A model generated the notes under the pieces. It ran no database searches, was not told where the DNA came from, and worked only from the letters and a program-made list of their open reading frames with translations. A stretch of 64,000 nucleotides of DNA from an uncultured Bacteroidales bacterium (GTDB lineage: Bacteria > Bacteroidota > Bacteroidia > Bacteroidales > Muribaculaceae): the NCBI GenBank assembly GCA_947570265.1, contig CANOUR010000003.1, positions 1-64,000 on the forward strand, read 5' to 3'. Of the stretch, positions 52,526-60,643 are shown one piece after another (the stretch's first letter is position 1; each line of letters begins with the position of its first letter). Both the position numbers and the translations under genes were made by a program.

Positions 52526-53299
52526 TTATTTATAGATGTAGGTTAATGTGCCGGTCTGCGTCGGTGGTGCGTCGGACGATGCAGAAAATCTGGCTTTACG
52601 GGCTGCGGCTATGCATTGGTTGCGTGCTTTGGCATTGGCCGCTGCAGCTCCGCTGCCCGAAAGATAAGTCGCGGATGTGACATTGCCCTGCCTGTCGACT
52701 TTCACCGTGACGGTGATCTTCCCCATCGGGCCTTTAGGGGGTGATGGAAGTGACAGTGCCTGACGGTTGCCGAGTCCGGCCGCTGTGACACCACTTACAG
52801 CTCCTGTGGCGTTGTTGCCGTCGGGCTGTCCGCTTTTTCCTGCTCCTGAGCCGAAGCTCACACGCGAGTTTATGGCTGCGGCTTCGCGTTCGCGGCGTTG
52901 TTCTTCAGCTTTGCGGCGTTCCTCTTTCTCTTTCTCGGCTTTGGATTGCTGTGGCGCTTTAGGGCTATCTACTGCTTTCGCCGGAGAATCGTGTGTGGTG
53001 GTGACATGTTGCTCCGGAGCGGGCTCCTGAGCAACATCGGGTTCGGCCGACGATGATTCATCCGGCGCGGTTTCTGCGGCGGAGGGAGCGTCGTCTGGCG
53101 TTGTCTGGGCGATGTCGCCGGTCATCACATATTCTCCTCCGAAAAGAATTTCCGAGGAATCGACCGGCGGCCATGTGCGTTCCGCTTGCTCCGATGCGTC
53201 GTAGCGCAGAAATATGGATATCATGGCCACGGCTATTGCACCGTGGAAGATCAGGGTGACCAGTGTGGCGGCTATGTGCCGGTTGTCGCGACGGTTCAT
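52526..53299 (-). CDS. tonB: TonB-like energy transducer
   Basis: The 257-residue protein has an N-terminal membrane anchor (about 10-30: ATLVTLIFHGAIAVAMISIFL), an acidic Pro/Glu/Ala-rich spacer, a KAEKEKEERRKAEEQRREREA coiled stretch written here in part (near 118-140) and a C-terminal domain (about 180-257) with KITVTVKVDRQGNVTSATY and a TYIYK end. With ExbD and ExbB it transfers proton-motive force to outer-membrane transporters such as the SusC protein at 60.6 kb. The final domain is closer to TonB/TolA C-terminal families than to a canonical TonB box reader. It overlaps exbD by 4 bp. Confidence 0.85.
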   Translation of the reverse strand: MNRRDNRHIAATLVTLIFHGAIAVAMISIFLRYDASEQAERTWPPVDSSEILFGGEYVMTGDIAQTTPDDAPSAAETAPDESSSAEPDVAQEPAPEQHVTTTHDSPAKAVDSPKAPQQSKAEKEKEERRKAEEQRREREAAAINSRVSFGSGAGKSGQPDGNNATGAVSGVTAAGLGNRQALSLPSPPKGPMGKITVTVKVDRQGNVTSATYLSGSGAAAANAKARNQCIAAARKARFSASSDAPPTQTGTLTYIYK

Positions 53300-53745
53300 T
53301 GGTCAGCTGTTGTGGCGGCAGGCATTGCCGACCGCGGTGCAGGTTTTGTGGCAAGCACCATTTTCAGGTTGTTGCGGGCTCCAAGGTCGAGCACCTCTAC
53401 CAGACGCCCGTAAGTCACATTCTCATCGGCATAAACGGCGATGAATTCCTGAGGATTTTCCCGTGCTGTCAGCTGAAGGAATGTGAGTAGCTGATCCGTA
53501 TCGGTCATCTCCTGAGGCTCGGCATCGCCGAATGTGGCATAGACATTCTGTCCGGCGTCGATATAGACGCGTGTGGTGGGTTTCAATGCCGTCTGCTCCG
53601 AACTCTGTGGCAGATTTATCTCCAGTGCGGTAGGGAATACGAAGGTCGATGTGACCATGAAAAATATCAGCAGCAGGAATATGACGTCGGTCATCGATGC
53701 CATAGAGAATGCCGCGAGCATGTTGTTCTGGCGTTTGAGCGACAT
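53296..53745 (-). CDS. exbD: Biopolymer transport protein ExbD
   Basis: The 149-residue protein has a short cytoplasmic N-terminus, one membrane span (SMTDVIFLLLIFFMVTSTFV, 17-36) with the essential Asp (D20) of the ExbD/TolR family, and a periplasmic domain with LPQSSEQTAL and VYADENVTYG. It forms the proton channel with ExbB. It is 7 bp after exbB and overlaps tonB. Confidence 0.94.
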   Translation of the reverse strand: MSLKRQNNMLAAFSMASMTDVIFLLLIFFMVTSTFVFPTALEINLPQSSEQTALKPTTRVYIDAGQNVYATFGDAEPQEMTDTDQLLTFLQLTARENPQEFIAVYADENVTYGRLVEVLDLGARNNLKMVLATKPAPRSAMPAATTADQ

Positions 53746-53752
53746 AGCGGTC

Positions 53753-54424
53753 TCAGGCAGGTTCGTTGAGCAAATCCATAAACTCCATGGTGCGGGCTTC
53801 CATCAGATTCATCACACCGTTGATGCGCGCTACAAGGTAGTTGTAGGCAAACATGGCGATGATACCCACCACGAGTCCGGCAACTGTTGTGACCAGTGCC
53901 TCGTAGATGCCGCCGGCGAGTATGTCGATATTGGCGCTCGATCCGGCAGAGGCAAGGTTGTAGAATGCCTGCACCATGCCTATTACGGTACCGAGAAATC
54001 CAAGCATCGGTGCTCCGGCGGCGGTTGTGGCGAGCCAAGGCAGCCCTTTCTCGAGTCCGGCGATCTCGATGTTGCCGGTGTTTTCGATCGCAACGAGCAC
54101 ATCGTTCATCGGGCGGCCGATGCGACTGATGCCTTTGGAGATCAATCGTCCGTAGGGCGATTTCGAGGCACGGCACAGATTCTGCGCGCTCTCGATCTCA
54201 CCTTCATGAATATAGTCTTTGATGCGGTTCATAAACGTGGGGTCGCTTTTGGCTGCACGGCGCAGCACTATGCATCGTTCGATGAAGATGTAGATGCAGA
54301 TGAGCGACAGCAATGCCAGCGGTATCATGATGAAACCGCCTTGGACGCAGAGATCCCAGACTGACAATTCGGTGGGCGCGTGACTGGCCGGTGTTGTTGT
54401 TGGCACTTGTAGAAGGATTGACAT
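53753..54424 (-). CDS. exbB: MotA/TolQ/ExbB proton channel protein
   Basis: The 223-residue protein has three membrane helices (about 28-50, 123-150 and 160-190) with the family segments PWLATTAAGAPMLGFLGTVIGM (about 127-148) and EALVTTVAGLVVGIIAMFAYN (about 170-190). It forms the pentameric stator-like channel that powers TonB through ExbD. It is followed by exbD after 7 bp and preceded by pdxJ after 24 bp, so the TonB system may be transcribed with pdxJ. Confidence 0.94.
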   Translation of the reverse strand: MSILLQVPTTTPASHAPTELSVWDLCVQGGFIMIPLALLSLICIYIFIERCIVLRRAAKSDPTFMNRIKDYIHEGEIESAQNLCRASKSPYGRLISKGISRIGRPMNDVLVAIENTGNIEIAGLEKGLPWLATTAAGAPMLGFLGTVIGMVQAFYNLASAGSSANIDILAGGIYEALVTTVAGLVVGIIAMFAYNYLVARINGVMNLMEARTMEFMDLLNEPA

Positions 54425-54448
54425 GGTGTGGATGGGGGTGAAGGTTGA

Positions 54449-55165
54449 TTAACGGCCAAGACAGGCTTTGTAGGCGCGGATAGTCTCTGTAAGTCCGAGG
54501 TATAATGCGTCGGCGATTATGGCATGCCCGATCGACACTTCATTGAGATAGGGCATGCGGTCGTGGAAAAATTTCAGGTTGGTGAGGTTGAGGTCGTGGC
54601 CGGCATTGACCCCCAGTCCGCATGTGTGGGCCACTCTCGATGCCTCGACATAGGGCGCGACAGCTCCCTCCGGGTCTTCGGCGTAATTGTCGGCGTAGGG
54701 TTTTGTGTATAGTTCCACACGATCAACTCCCGTTTTGGCAGCTTCGCGTATCATCTCAGGGTCGGGATCGACGAATATCGACGAGCGTATGCCGGCCTCG
54801 CGTAGACGGTCGACTATGCCTGTGAGAAAATCGGCATGTGCGGCGACATTCCATCCGGCGTTCGATGTCAGTGCGTCGGGCGCGTCGGGCACGAGTGTCA
54901 CCTGCTCGGGTTTCGCTTTCAGCACCAGATCCATGAATTGGTCGGTGGGATAGCCCTCGATGTTGAACTCGGTCTTCACCAACGGACGGAGCAGAAACAC
55001 ATCGGAGCGACGTATGTGGCGTTCGTCGGGGCGGGGATGCACGGTGATGCCGTCAGCGCCGAGGTTTTCGCAGTCGGTGGCAAATTTCTGAACATCAGGA
55101 TTGTTCTCGCCGCGCGCATTGCGCAGCGTGGCCACTTTGTTTATGTTTACACTTAAGTTTGTCAT
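54449..55165 (-). CDS. pdxJ: Pyridoxine 5'-phosphate synthase
   Basis: PdxJ closes the pyridine ring of pyridoxine 5'-phosphate from 1-deoxyxylulose 5-phosphate and 3-amino-2-oxopropyl phosphate; pdxB in this window acts upstream. The 238-residue TIM barrel has [16 protein letters not shown] (3-18), [20 protein letters not shown] (about 38-57), VTLVPD (about 88-93) and [16 protein letters not shown] (about 211-226). The start MTNLSV was preferred to the ATG 10 codons upstream because of homology length. pdxJ next to exbBD-tonB and across from nadK is a Bacteroidales arrangement. Confidence 0.95.
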   Translation of the reverse strand: MTNLSVNINKVATLRNARGENNPDVQKFATDCENLGADGITVHPRPDERHIRRSDVFLLRPLVKTEFNIEGYPTDQFMDLVLKAKPEQVTLVPDAPDALTSNAGWNVAAHADFLTGIVDRLREAGIRSSIFVDPDPEMIREAAKTGVDRVELYTKPYADNYAEDPEGAVAPYVEASRVAHTCGLGVNAGHDLNLTNLKFFHDRMPYLNEVSIGHAIIADALYLGLTETIRAYKACLGR

Positions 55166-55238
55166 CGGATGTGGGTCTGAATAACTTTTTGACAATCTTG
55201 CACGTTAACAAATAAAAGACATATCTGAGATTTATTCG

Positions 55239-55246
55239 TATCTTTG
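55239..55246 (+). promoter_or_regulatory. Putative -7 element for the ACT-like/nadK transcript
   Basis: TATCTTTG matches the Bacteroidetes consensus. The TTG that would be the earliest in-frame start of the next gene (55244) lies inside this element, so translation must begin downstream if this promoter is used. Confidence 0.55.
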
Positions 55247-55259
55247 TGTCGTAAAGATT

Positions 55260-55309
55260 GCAAATGCAAAAATACGAATAAGTCGAGAGCAAATGCAAAT
55301 TTTATTTGC
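55260..55309 (+). repeat. GCAAATGCAAA direct repeats and GCAAATTTTATTTGC palindrome
   Basis: GCAAATGCAAA occurs at 55260-55270 and 55289-55299. The second copy runs into the palindrome GCAAATTTTATTTGC (55295-55309). They lie just after the -7 element, in the presumed leader of the ACT-like/nadK transcript, and could be an operator or an RNA control element. Confidence 0.4.
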
Positions 55310-55312
55310 AAT

Positions 55313-55747
55313 TTGCCCGACGGAACGGTTTTCCAGAGCATTTATTCTTTATCTGATTTGAGAGCAAACGATGACATATTGACCCGTTCGGCTTCTGTGG
55401 GCGCAGATGCCACTTTGCAAAGGCTGTTTCCGCAGGTTGAGGATTCGAGCCGTCTGACGGTGTGTTGTCCGCGGTTCGACTACAGTGCGTCGCGGATAGC
55501 GCGCGCTGTCGAGGATTGCGACGCTCATTTGCTAAATCTGAATGTCACATCTGCAGGCGCGGCCAATCCTTTCGGCAGCGGTGAGGTGGCGGTGGAGATC
55601 CGTGTGAGCCATCGCAATGCGTCAGCTGTGGCGCGCTCACTCGAACGCTACGGCTATCGTGTGGTGGCCGTCGAACATGCCCAGGGCGCCGACGACCCGA
55701 CGATGCGCGACCGTGTCAATGAACTGATCCATTATCTCGGAGTTTGA
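55313..55747 (+). CDS. ACT-like C-terminal remnant of a CBS-domain protein
   Basis: The frame of about 144 codons, read here from a TTG, ends in SRLTVCCPRFDYSASRIARA and AVARSLERYGYRVVAV and finishes NELIHYLGV. This matches the ACT-like C-terminal domain of the CBS-pair protein that precedes nadK in Bacteroides. The two CBS modules (about 120 residues) are absent. The start is uncertain: no ATG is in frame, the earliest frame codon is inside the promoter, and TTG codons at 55313 and 55358 or GTG at 55397 are candidates. It may be a working stand-alone domain or a decayed gene. Its stop is 1 bp before the nadK start. Confidence 0.6.
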   Translation: MPDGTVFQSIYSLSDLRANDDILTRSASVGADATLQRLFPQVEDSSRLTVCCPRFDYSASRIARAVEDCDAHLLNLNVTSAGAANPFGSGEVAVEIRVSHRNASAVARSLERYGYRVVAVEHAQGADDPTMRDRVNELIHYLGV

Positions 55748-55748
55748 T

Positions 55749-56642
55749 ATGAGAATCGCTGTAAATGGCAAACGGCGGCTGACCGAAAGCCAGCTTCAGG
55801 AGACGGTGGGATTTCTCAACCGCCTTTACGCCGCAGTGCCCGATCCGGTGCTTATCATGCACCGCCGTTACCACAGCGCGCTGGAATCGATGGCGCGCGG
55901 CATGTTGCCTCCTGTCGCAATGGCGGTGGGTGACAATCGTTTCGATGCCGATCTCGCGCTCAGCATCGGTGGCGACGGCACGTTTCTGCGCACCGCACGC
56001 TGGATCGCCGACCGGGGTATTCCCATTCTCGGCATCAACAGTGGTCATCTCGGTTTTCTTGCCGATGTCACGCTTGAGAAGAGCGAGAGCATCATCGGTG
56101 ACATCGCGCGGATGAATCTCACAGTCGAGTCGCGTGAATTGCTGCGTGTGGAGCTGGATGATCATTGTGGCAATGCCGATCTGCCTCCGTTCCCCTATGC
56201 TCTCAATGAGGTGGCGGTGTTGCGTGACGACACTGCTTCGATGATCTCTGTCAGTGCCAACCTCGATGGCGTGCCTCTGGCGGTCTATCAGGCTGACGGA
56301 CTGATCGTGTCGACACCTACGGGCAGCACAGGCTACAATCTTTCGGTCGGAGGGCCAATCCTCGATCCGTCCTCTAAATGCTGGGTGATGTCGCCGATAG
56401 CTGCCCACACGCTTACGATGAGACCGTTGGTGGTCAACTCCGACAGTCGCCTGACTCTGAGCGTCGACAGCCGTGTGCCTGTCTATCGTCTTAGTCTCGA
56501 CGGACGATCTGTCACGCTTCCGCTCGACACGCGCCTGACTATCAGCCGTGCGCCTTTCACCACGCTGATAGCCCACCGCAAGGGACATAATTTCTTCGAC
56601 ACACTCCGCACAAAGCTCCTTTGGGGCATCGACGGGCGATGA
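55749..56642 (+). CDS. nadK: NAD kinase
   Basis: NadK phosphorylates NAD to NADP; nadA and nadB of NAD synthesis are also in this window. The 297-residue protein has the diagnostic SIGGDGTFLRTA (72-83), GINSGHLGFL (95-104), ALNEVAVLRD (about 152-161) and STPTGSTGYNLSVGGPI (about 185-201). Length is standard. The stop overlaps the start of the metallopeptidase gene (ATGA), suggesting coupling. Confidence 0.97.
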   Translation: MRIAVNGKRRLTESQLQETVGFLNRLYAAVPDPVLIMHRRYHSALESMARGMLPPVAMAVGDNRFDADLALSIGGDGTFLRTARWIADRGIPILGINSGHLGFLADVTLEKSESIIGDIARMNLTVESRELLRVELDDHCGNADLPPFPYALNEVAVLRDDTASMISVSANLDGVPLAVYQADGLIVSTPTGSTGYNLSVGGPILDPSSKCWVMSPIAAHTLTMRPLVVNSDSRLTLSVDSRVPVYRLSLDGRSVTLPLDTRLTISRAPFTTLIAHRKGHNFFDTLRTKLLWGIDGR

Positions 56643-57343
56643 TTCAATCAATCTCGCATCCCCGGCTTGGCATGGTGATGATTCACCGGCGCGACGATGT
56701 GCGTCGGGTGTCAGCCCGTTGGAAGCAAGGTTGTGTGCATATTTCCTTGCCAGGTCATCTTGATAGCGCGAGGATTGCAGGCATGCTCGATGACATGTCG
56801 CAGCGTCTGCTCGCTGTTAAGCCGGCGCAGCCCGATTTCAGCGTTGGGTCGCGTCTTGAGCTTGATGGTATTGCGATAGAGTTCAGGCGGTCGCCGCGTA
56901 ACGATCGCAGTATAGCGGCTCGTCCGGCGTTGCCTCTGACGTATGTCGAATATGGCGGGTTGGTCGATCCGTTGTCGGTCGATGGCGCAGTGGCGGTAAG
57001 CGGCATGGTCAGAAAGGTGGCGTCGCATTTCGCAGGACAGTTGCTGTTGCCTCGTGCGCGAATGCTTGCCGCGCAGGTCGGAATGGCGCCCGCTGCGTGG
57101 AAGATCGGACGCGGAGCAAGAGTGCTCGGCGTGTGCAATGCGCGTCGCGAGATCACTTTGTCGTCGAATGTGGTGTTTCTCCCCCTTGAGTTGCGCGACT
57201 ATATCGTCTGGCACGAACTTGCTCATCTCACTGAGATGAACCACAGCCGCAGGTTTCACGAGCTTTGCAATGCCTACTGCGGCGGTCGTGAACGCGAACT
57301 GTCCGCTATGTTGCGGTCTTTCCGTTGGCCGGTGATGCGCTGA
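56639..57343 (+). CDS. YgjP-like (DUF45) zinc metallopeptidase
   Basis: The 234-residue protein is a small predicted metallopeptidase of the YgjP/DUF45 type with the zinc motif WHELAHLTEMNHSRRFHEL near the C-terminus (HExxH-like HELAH plus a third His in NHSRRF). The start was taken at the ATG overlapping the nadK stop; a TTG six codons upstream is less likely. Function in cells is not established. It converges with the large regulator gene, 3 bp away. Confidence 0.88.
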   Translation: MIQSISHPRLGMVMIHRRDDVRRVSARWKQGCVHISLPGHLDSARIAGMLDDMSQRLLAVKPAQPDFSVGSRLELDGIAIEFRRSPRNDRSIAARPALPLTYVEYGGLVDPLSVDGAVAVSGMVRKVASHFAGQLLLPRARMLAAQVGMAPAAWKIGRGARVLGVCNARREITLSSNVVFLPLELRDYIVWHELAHLTEMNHSRRFHELCNAYCGGRERELSAMLRSFRWPVMR

Positions 57344-57346
57344 CTG

Positions 57347-60235
57347 TCAGATTTTCTGCAGATATTCGGTGAGGTTTACCTCCCGCGACAGCCCCATCTT
57401 TTTGCGCAGGCGGTAGCGTGTCATCTCCACCGACCGGTATGAAATGTTGAACAGCGGGGCTATCTCCTTGCTGCTCAGCCCCATCTTAAGGTAGCAACAT
57501 ATGCGTTGATCCGACGCATTGAGATCGGGGTGAAGGGCAAGCAGCCGCTGGGTGTAGTTCTCGTATACGATGTCGAAATTTTTTGTGAACGAGCGCCAGT
57601 CATCATCGTGGCTTATGCTGTCCTGAATCAGCTTCTTGATTTTCTGAAGCTGACGCCCGACGGTTGCCGAGGCATCATCAGGAATGCTGTCTCTCACCTT
57701 GTCGAGCTTGCCGGAAATGTCGAGCAGTATCTCGTTTTTGCGTATCACGTTCATCGTGATATTGCTCAGTTCCTCGCTCTTGTGCTTTATATCGTGCTCG
57801 AGCTGCTGGCTTTTGAGCTGGGCGATCTCATAGTCTTTGCGCAGTGCTTCCTCGCTGGCCGCACGCTTCATCTGCTCAAGCTCCTCCTCTTTGCGGCGTT
57901 CCACTTCGCGCGCGGCGCGTCGGCTGCTGTCGCGCAGCAGCATGTATACCACGTAGCCTGCCGCGCAGAATAACAGCAGATATATCACCTTTGCAAGTGT
58001 CGTCCTGTACCATGGCGCGCTTATTGCGAAGCTGAAAGATGTCTCGGCAGTCTCGCCGCTGTATGTGTCAAACGCTCTGACCCGTAGGGTATAAGTCCCT
58101 TCGGAAAGCTGGGTGTATTCTTTCGATGACGATCTCGACCAGGAACTCCAGCCGTCGTCATAGTTTTCGAGAAGAAAGCTGTATCTCACAGCATTGGCAG
58201 CCCTGTATTCAGGAGCGGTGAACTCAAATTTCAGTGAATTGAGCGCATAGGGCACGTCGAGGGTTTCTGTGATGGCATTGGTCAGAGGCGCTGTGTAGAT
58301 CAGGGAGTCCTGCTTGGCGTAGATGTGCGATATGAATAGGGTCTGCGTGGTCGGAGAAGGGTTGGTGTAGTTGCTGTTTATTTCATAAAACCCGTCTTGC
58401 GACGACATTATGCTGCGTCCCGATGATATGAATTGCAGATTGTCGAATCCCGGAATAAGTTTTTCGCCTAACGGTTGATAGGTTGTCGTGTCGAGATCAT
58501 GCCCGCCTGCGGGCGATGAAGTGGCGCGCCAGACGTGATCGGGCGACACGCTCCACACCTCATGGCCGGCGCTCTGATAGAGACGCGCTGATTTGCGGCT
58601 GCGGAACATGGTGTTTAACATCTCGTGTGGCTCGAACCTCGATCTCTTCGGCTCAAACCTGTAGAAGCCGTTCTCGGTTGAGAAAACAAGCTCTCCGTCG
58701 ATCATCGAGATCAGGTTGTTGCGATCCGAAGGCAGTCCGTGATGGGTGTTGAATAGATTCTCGCTGTCAAAAGCCGTCATGGCTCTGTTCATTCTCAGGC
58801 GATAGATGCCGCGCATCCAATGTGCTATCCATATGTCGCCGTTGCTGTCGATGATAAATTTGCCGGTGGCATTGCTGTGTCCGGCTATCCGGTTGCTCAC
58901 CATCCATTTCCCCGATGCCGTTTTCTGAAGCAGATGGAAGCCGTCATACCCCGATGCGATGGCGCGGCCGCCGTCTCCCGGTATCGGCCTCACGCACCAT
59001 GTGCCACTGATGTTTTCCAGTCGTTGGAATCCTCTTGATGCCGAGCCTTGATATAGTCCTGCATCGCCCGATACGAGCAGGTCGCTGCCTATGGTGTCGA
59101 TTGACCATATCTGGCCTTTGATGAGTGGCTGATGTCCGCTTTCGCGCTGTGTGGTTGTGGCATGCGGGTATTTGAAAGCATACAGGCCGTGGTTTGTCCC
59201 GAGATAGAGTGTCGCATCGCGCAGCAGCGACGCATATCCGGCGCCGTAGACAGTGCCCGGATAGGGTAGTATGCTGACAGCTGAATTGGTGATGGCATAG
59301 TCGATGCCGTTGTCGAGAGCCATCCACAGGTTGCTGTCGTGGTCAAAACCGAGGTTGAGCACGGTATTGTTCTGCATTCCGGTGGCAACACTTATGTGTA
59401 TGGGTGTCGACATGGCTGATTTGGTTATCACAGCTCCGGCGTTGACTGTGCCGAATGCATATTGGCCGGTCTTGGCATTGTATGCGCCGCTGAATGCCTG
59501 ATTGTCTTTTAGAAACGTGTTGATCGGCAGATCGGGTTGTGCGATGCCGTCTGGGCTCACTTCATATATGCCGTCGAATGCTGTGAGCGCCACTATCCTA
59601 TCGTCTCTCCCGGGTAAAATAGCGACTATGCGTTTGCCTGTGAGTTTTTCGACATCTGCCACAGGTGTTATCGACCGGTCATTGACGGTAACCAGTCCTT
59701 TGGTCTGTAGTCCGGCATAAAGGCGTCCGTTGATAATTGCCGACGAAGTGATCTTGTCGTCGAATGAGATCGTCACCGTCTTGTCACCGTCGTAACGGAA
59801 TATATGGAAGTCGCTCTGAAACCATATGTCATTTTTGTCGCGGTGTATGTTCCATATTTCCGAAAATCTTGTGTCGGACGATTTCAGTGTCTGTCGCAGT
59901 GACCGGTATACGCGTCGCCCGCTGCCCCGTTCAACCTCGAAATATCCGAAATCGTCGCTCGCCCCTACATATATACGTCCTTTGGCGTCGTCGATCATTA
60001 TAGAGCGTACGGTCGAGTAGTTGGGAATGCGGAGCAATTCCCATGTCTGGCTGTCGTATGTCAGCAGGCCGTAGCGGTTGCCGAAATACATGCGTCCGAG
60101 CGAGTCCTGTGCCACCGCCCAGTTTTGTGCCCCCGCTCCGTATTCCGCCCGCGAGAACGTGCGCACCACCGGTTGTCCGGCGTTGGCTGCCAGTGCCCAC
60201 ATCAATATTGTTATCGCGGATATAAGGCGGAGCAT
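57347..60235 (-). CDS. Membrane-tethered propeller sensor with Y_Y_Y and LuxR-type HTH
   Basis: The 962-residue protein has a signal peptide (1-19) and a periplasmic region of about 730 residues. That region is built of seven-bladed propeller repeats (such as LYLGTNHGLYAF and IWIAHWMRGIYRL) and a Y_Y_Y immunoglobulin-like domain (about 670-740: YSFLLENYDDGWSSWS). One membrane helix (VIYLLLFCAAGYVVYMLL, about 751-768), a coiled coil (about 775-850) and a C-terminal LuxR-type HTH (about 900-960, LKMGLSSKEIAPLFNISYRSV) follow. There is no histidine kinase or receiver, so it is a one-component membrane-bound regulator. It lies back to back with susC and probably controls it in response to a glycan or a signal. 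Confidence 0.88.
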   Translation of the reverse strand: MLRLISAITILMWALAANAGQPVVRTFSRAEYGAGAQNWAVAQDSLGRMYFGNRYGLLTYDSQTWELLRIPNYSTVRSIMIDDAKGRIYVGASDDFGYFEVERGSGRRVYRSLRQTLKSSDTRFSEIWNIHRDKNDIWFQSDFHIFRYDGDKTVTISFDDKITSSAIINGRLYAGLQTKGLVTVNDRSITPVADVEKLTGKRIVAILPGRDDRIVALTAFDGIYEVSPDGIAQPDLPINTFLKDNQAFSGAYNAKTGQYAFGTVNAGAVITKSAMSTPIHISVATGMQNNTVLNLGFDHDSNLWMALDNGIDYAITNSAVSILPYPGTVYGAGYASLLRDATLYLGTNHGLYAFKYPHATTTQRESGHQPLIKGQIWSIDTIGSDLLVSGDAGLYQGSASRGFQRLENISGTWCVRPIPGDGGRAIASGYDGFHLLQKTASGKWMVSNRIAGHSNATGKFIIDSNGDIWIAHWMRGIYRLRMNRAMTAFDSENLFNTHHGLPSDRNNLISMIDGELVFSTENGFYRFEPKRSRFEPHEMLNTMFRSRKSARLYQSAGHEVWSVSPDHVWRATSSPAGGHDLDTTTYQPLGEKLIPGFDNLQFISSGRSIMSSQDGFYEINSNYTNPSPTTQTLFISHIYAKQDSLIYTAPLTNAITETLDVPYALNSLKFEFTAPEYRAANAVRYSFLLENYDDGWSSWSRSSSKEYTQLSEGTYTLRVRAFDTYSGETAETSFSFAISAPWYRTTLAKVIYLLLFCAAGYVVYMLLRDSSRRAAREVERRKEEELEQMKRAASEEALRKDYEIAQLKSQQLEHDIKHKSEELSNITMNVIRKNEILLDISGKLDKVRDSIPDDASATVGRQLQKIKKLIQDSISHDDDWRSFTKNFDIVYENYTQRLLALHPDLNASDQRICCYLKMGLSSKEIAPLFNISYRSVEMTRYRLRKKMGLSREVNLTEYLQKI

Positions 60236-60270
60236 AATATAAATTCAGTTAAAACCGCATTTAACTAAAA

Positions 60271-60278
60271 CAAAATTA
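60271..60278 (-). promoter_or_regulatory. Putative -7 element of the regulator gene
   Basis: The minus strand reads TAATTTTG (CAAAATTA on +), 35 bp before the regulator's ATG at 60235. The -33 TTTG at ideal spacing is absent. Confidence 0.45.
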
Positions 60279-60425
60279 AAAATCACGGCAAATGTTGTGT
60301 GACACGTCAAACGACATTAATTTTGGCAATGAAACCGACCGTTTTCGCAAAAATGCAAAAATTCTTGATTGTGTGTATATGTAAAAAACATGTTATAAAA
60401 CACATTTATTGTAACATTCATTAAT

Positions 60426-60523
60426 ACAGTGCTTTGTGTGGTTTGTGTAGTGGTGTTGTAGAGTTGTGTTTTGTCGCTTGTAGAGTTTTTTGTGAGCGCT
60501 TTGCATTTGTGGTAAAGCACTGT
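60426..60523. repeat. Ten-bp inverted repeat flanking direct repeats upstream of susC
   Basis: ACAGTGCTTT (60426-60435) and its exact complement AAAGCACTGT (60514-60523) are 78 bp apart; the right arm lies between the -33 and -7 elements of the susC promoter. Between the arms are two copies of TTGTAGAGTT (60456-60465 and 60478-60487), 22 bp apart, about two helical turns. The arrangement suits cooperative binding or DNA looping by the neighbouring regulator. Confidence 0.6.
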
Positions 60524-60536
60524 GTATCTACTTTTG
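60506..60536 (+). promoter_or_regulatory. Bacteroidetes-type promoter of susC
   Basis: TTTG (60506-60509), a 19 bp spacer, then TACTTTTG (60529-60536) fit the TTTG-N19-21-TAnnTTTG consensus exactly. A leader of about 100 nt to the start at 60644 is predicted. Confidence 0.75.
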
Positions 60537-60643
60537 CCCTACGAAACACAGCGCACTTCAAATCTGTAATCCTGCATCGCGTGATTTTTTCTTCGCACTT
60601 CTTTTCTTAATACAAACGTCATTTAATACCATTCATTATTTCT

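Larger units (their letters stand above)
60236..60643. promoter_or_regulatory. Divergent regulatory region between the regulator and susC
   Basis: This 408 bp gap holds no gene. It has a -7 element for the regulator (60271-60278, minus), a complete susC promoter (60506-60536), two TTGTAGAGTT direct repeats and a 10 bp inverted repeat described separately, and an AT-rich middle section. No hairpin terminator was seen. Confidence 0.75.

Noticed and set aside
55716..56651. 311-codon frame on the minus strand
   Set aside because: Antisense to nadK; Arg/His-rich shadow translation without motifs.
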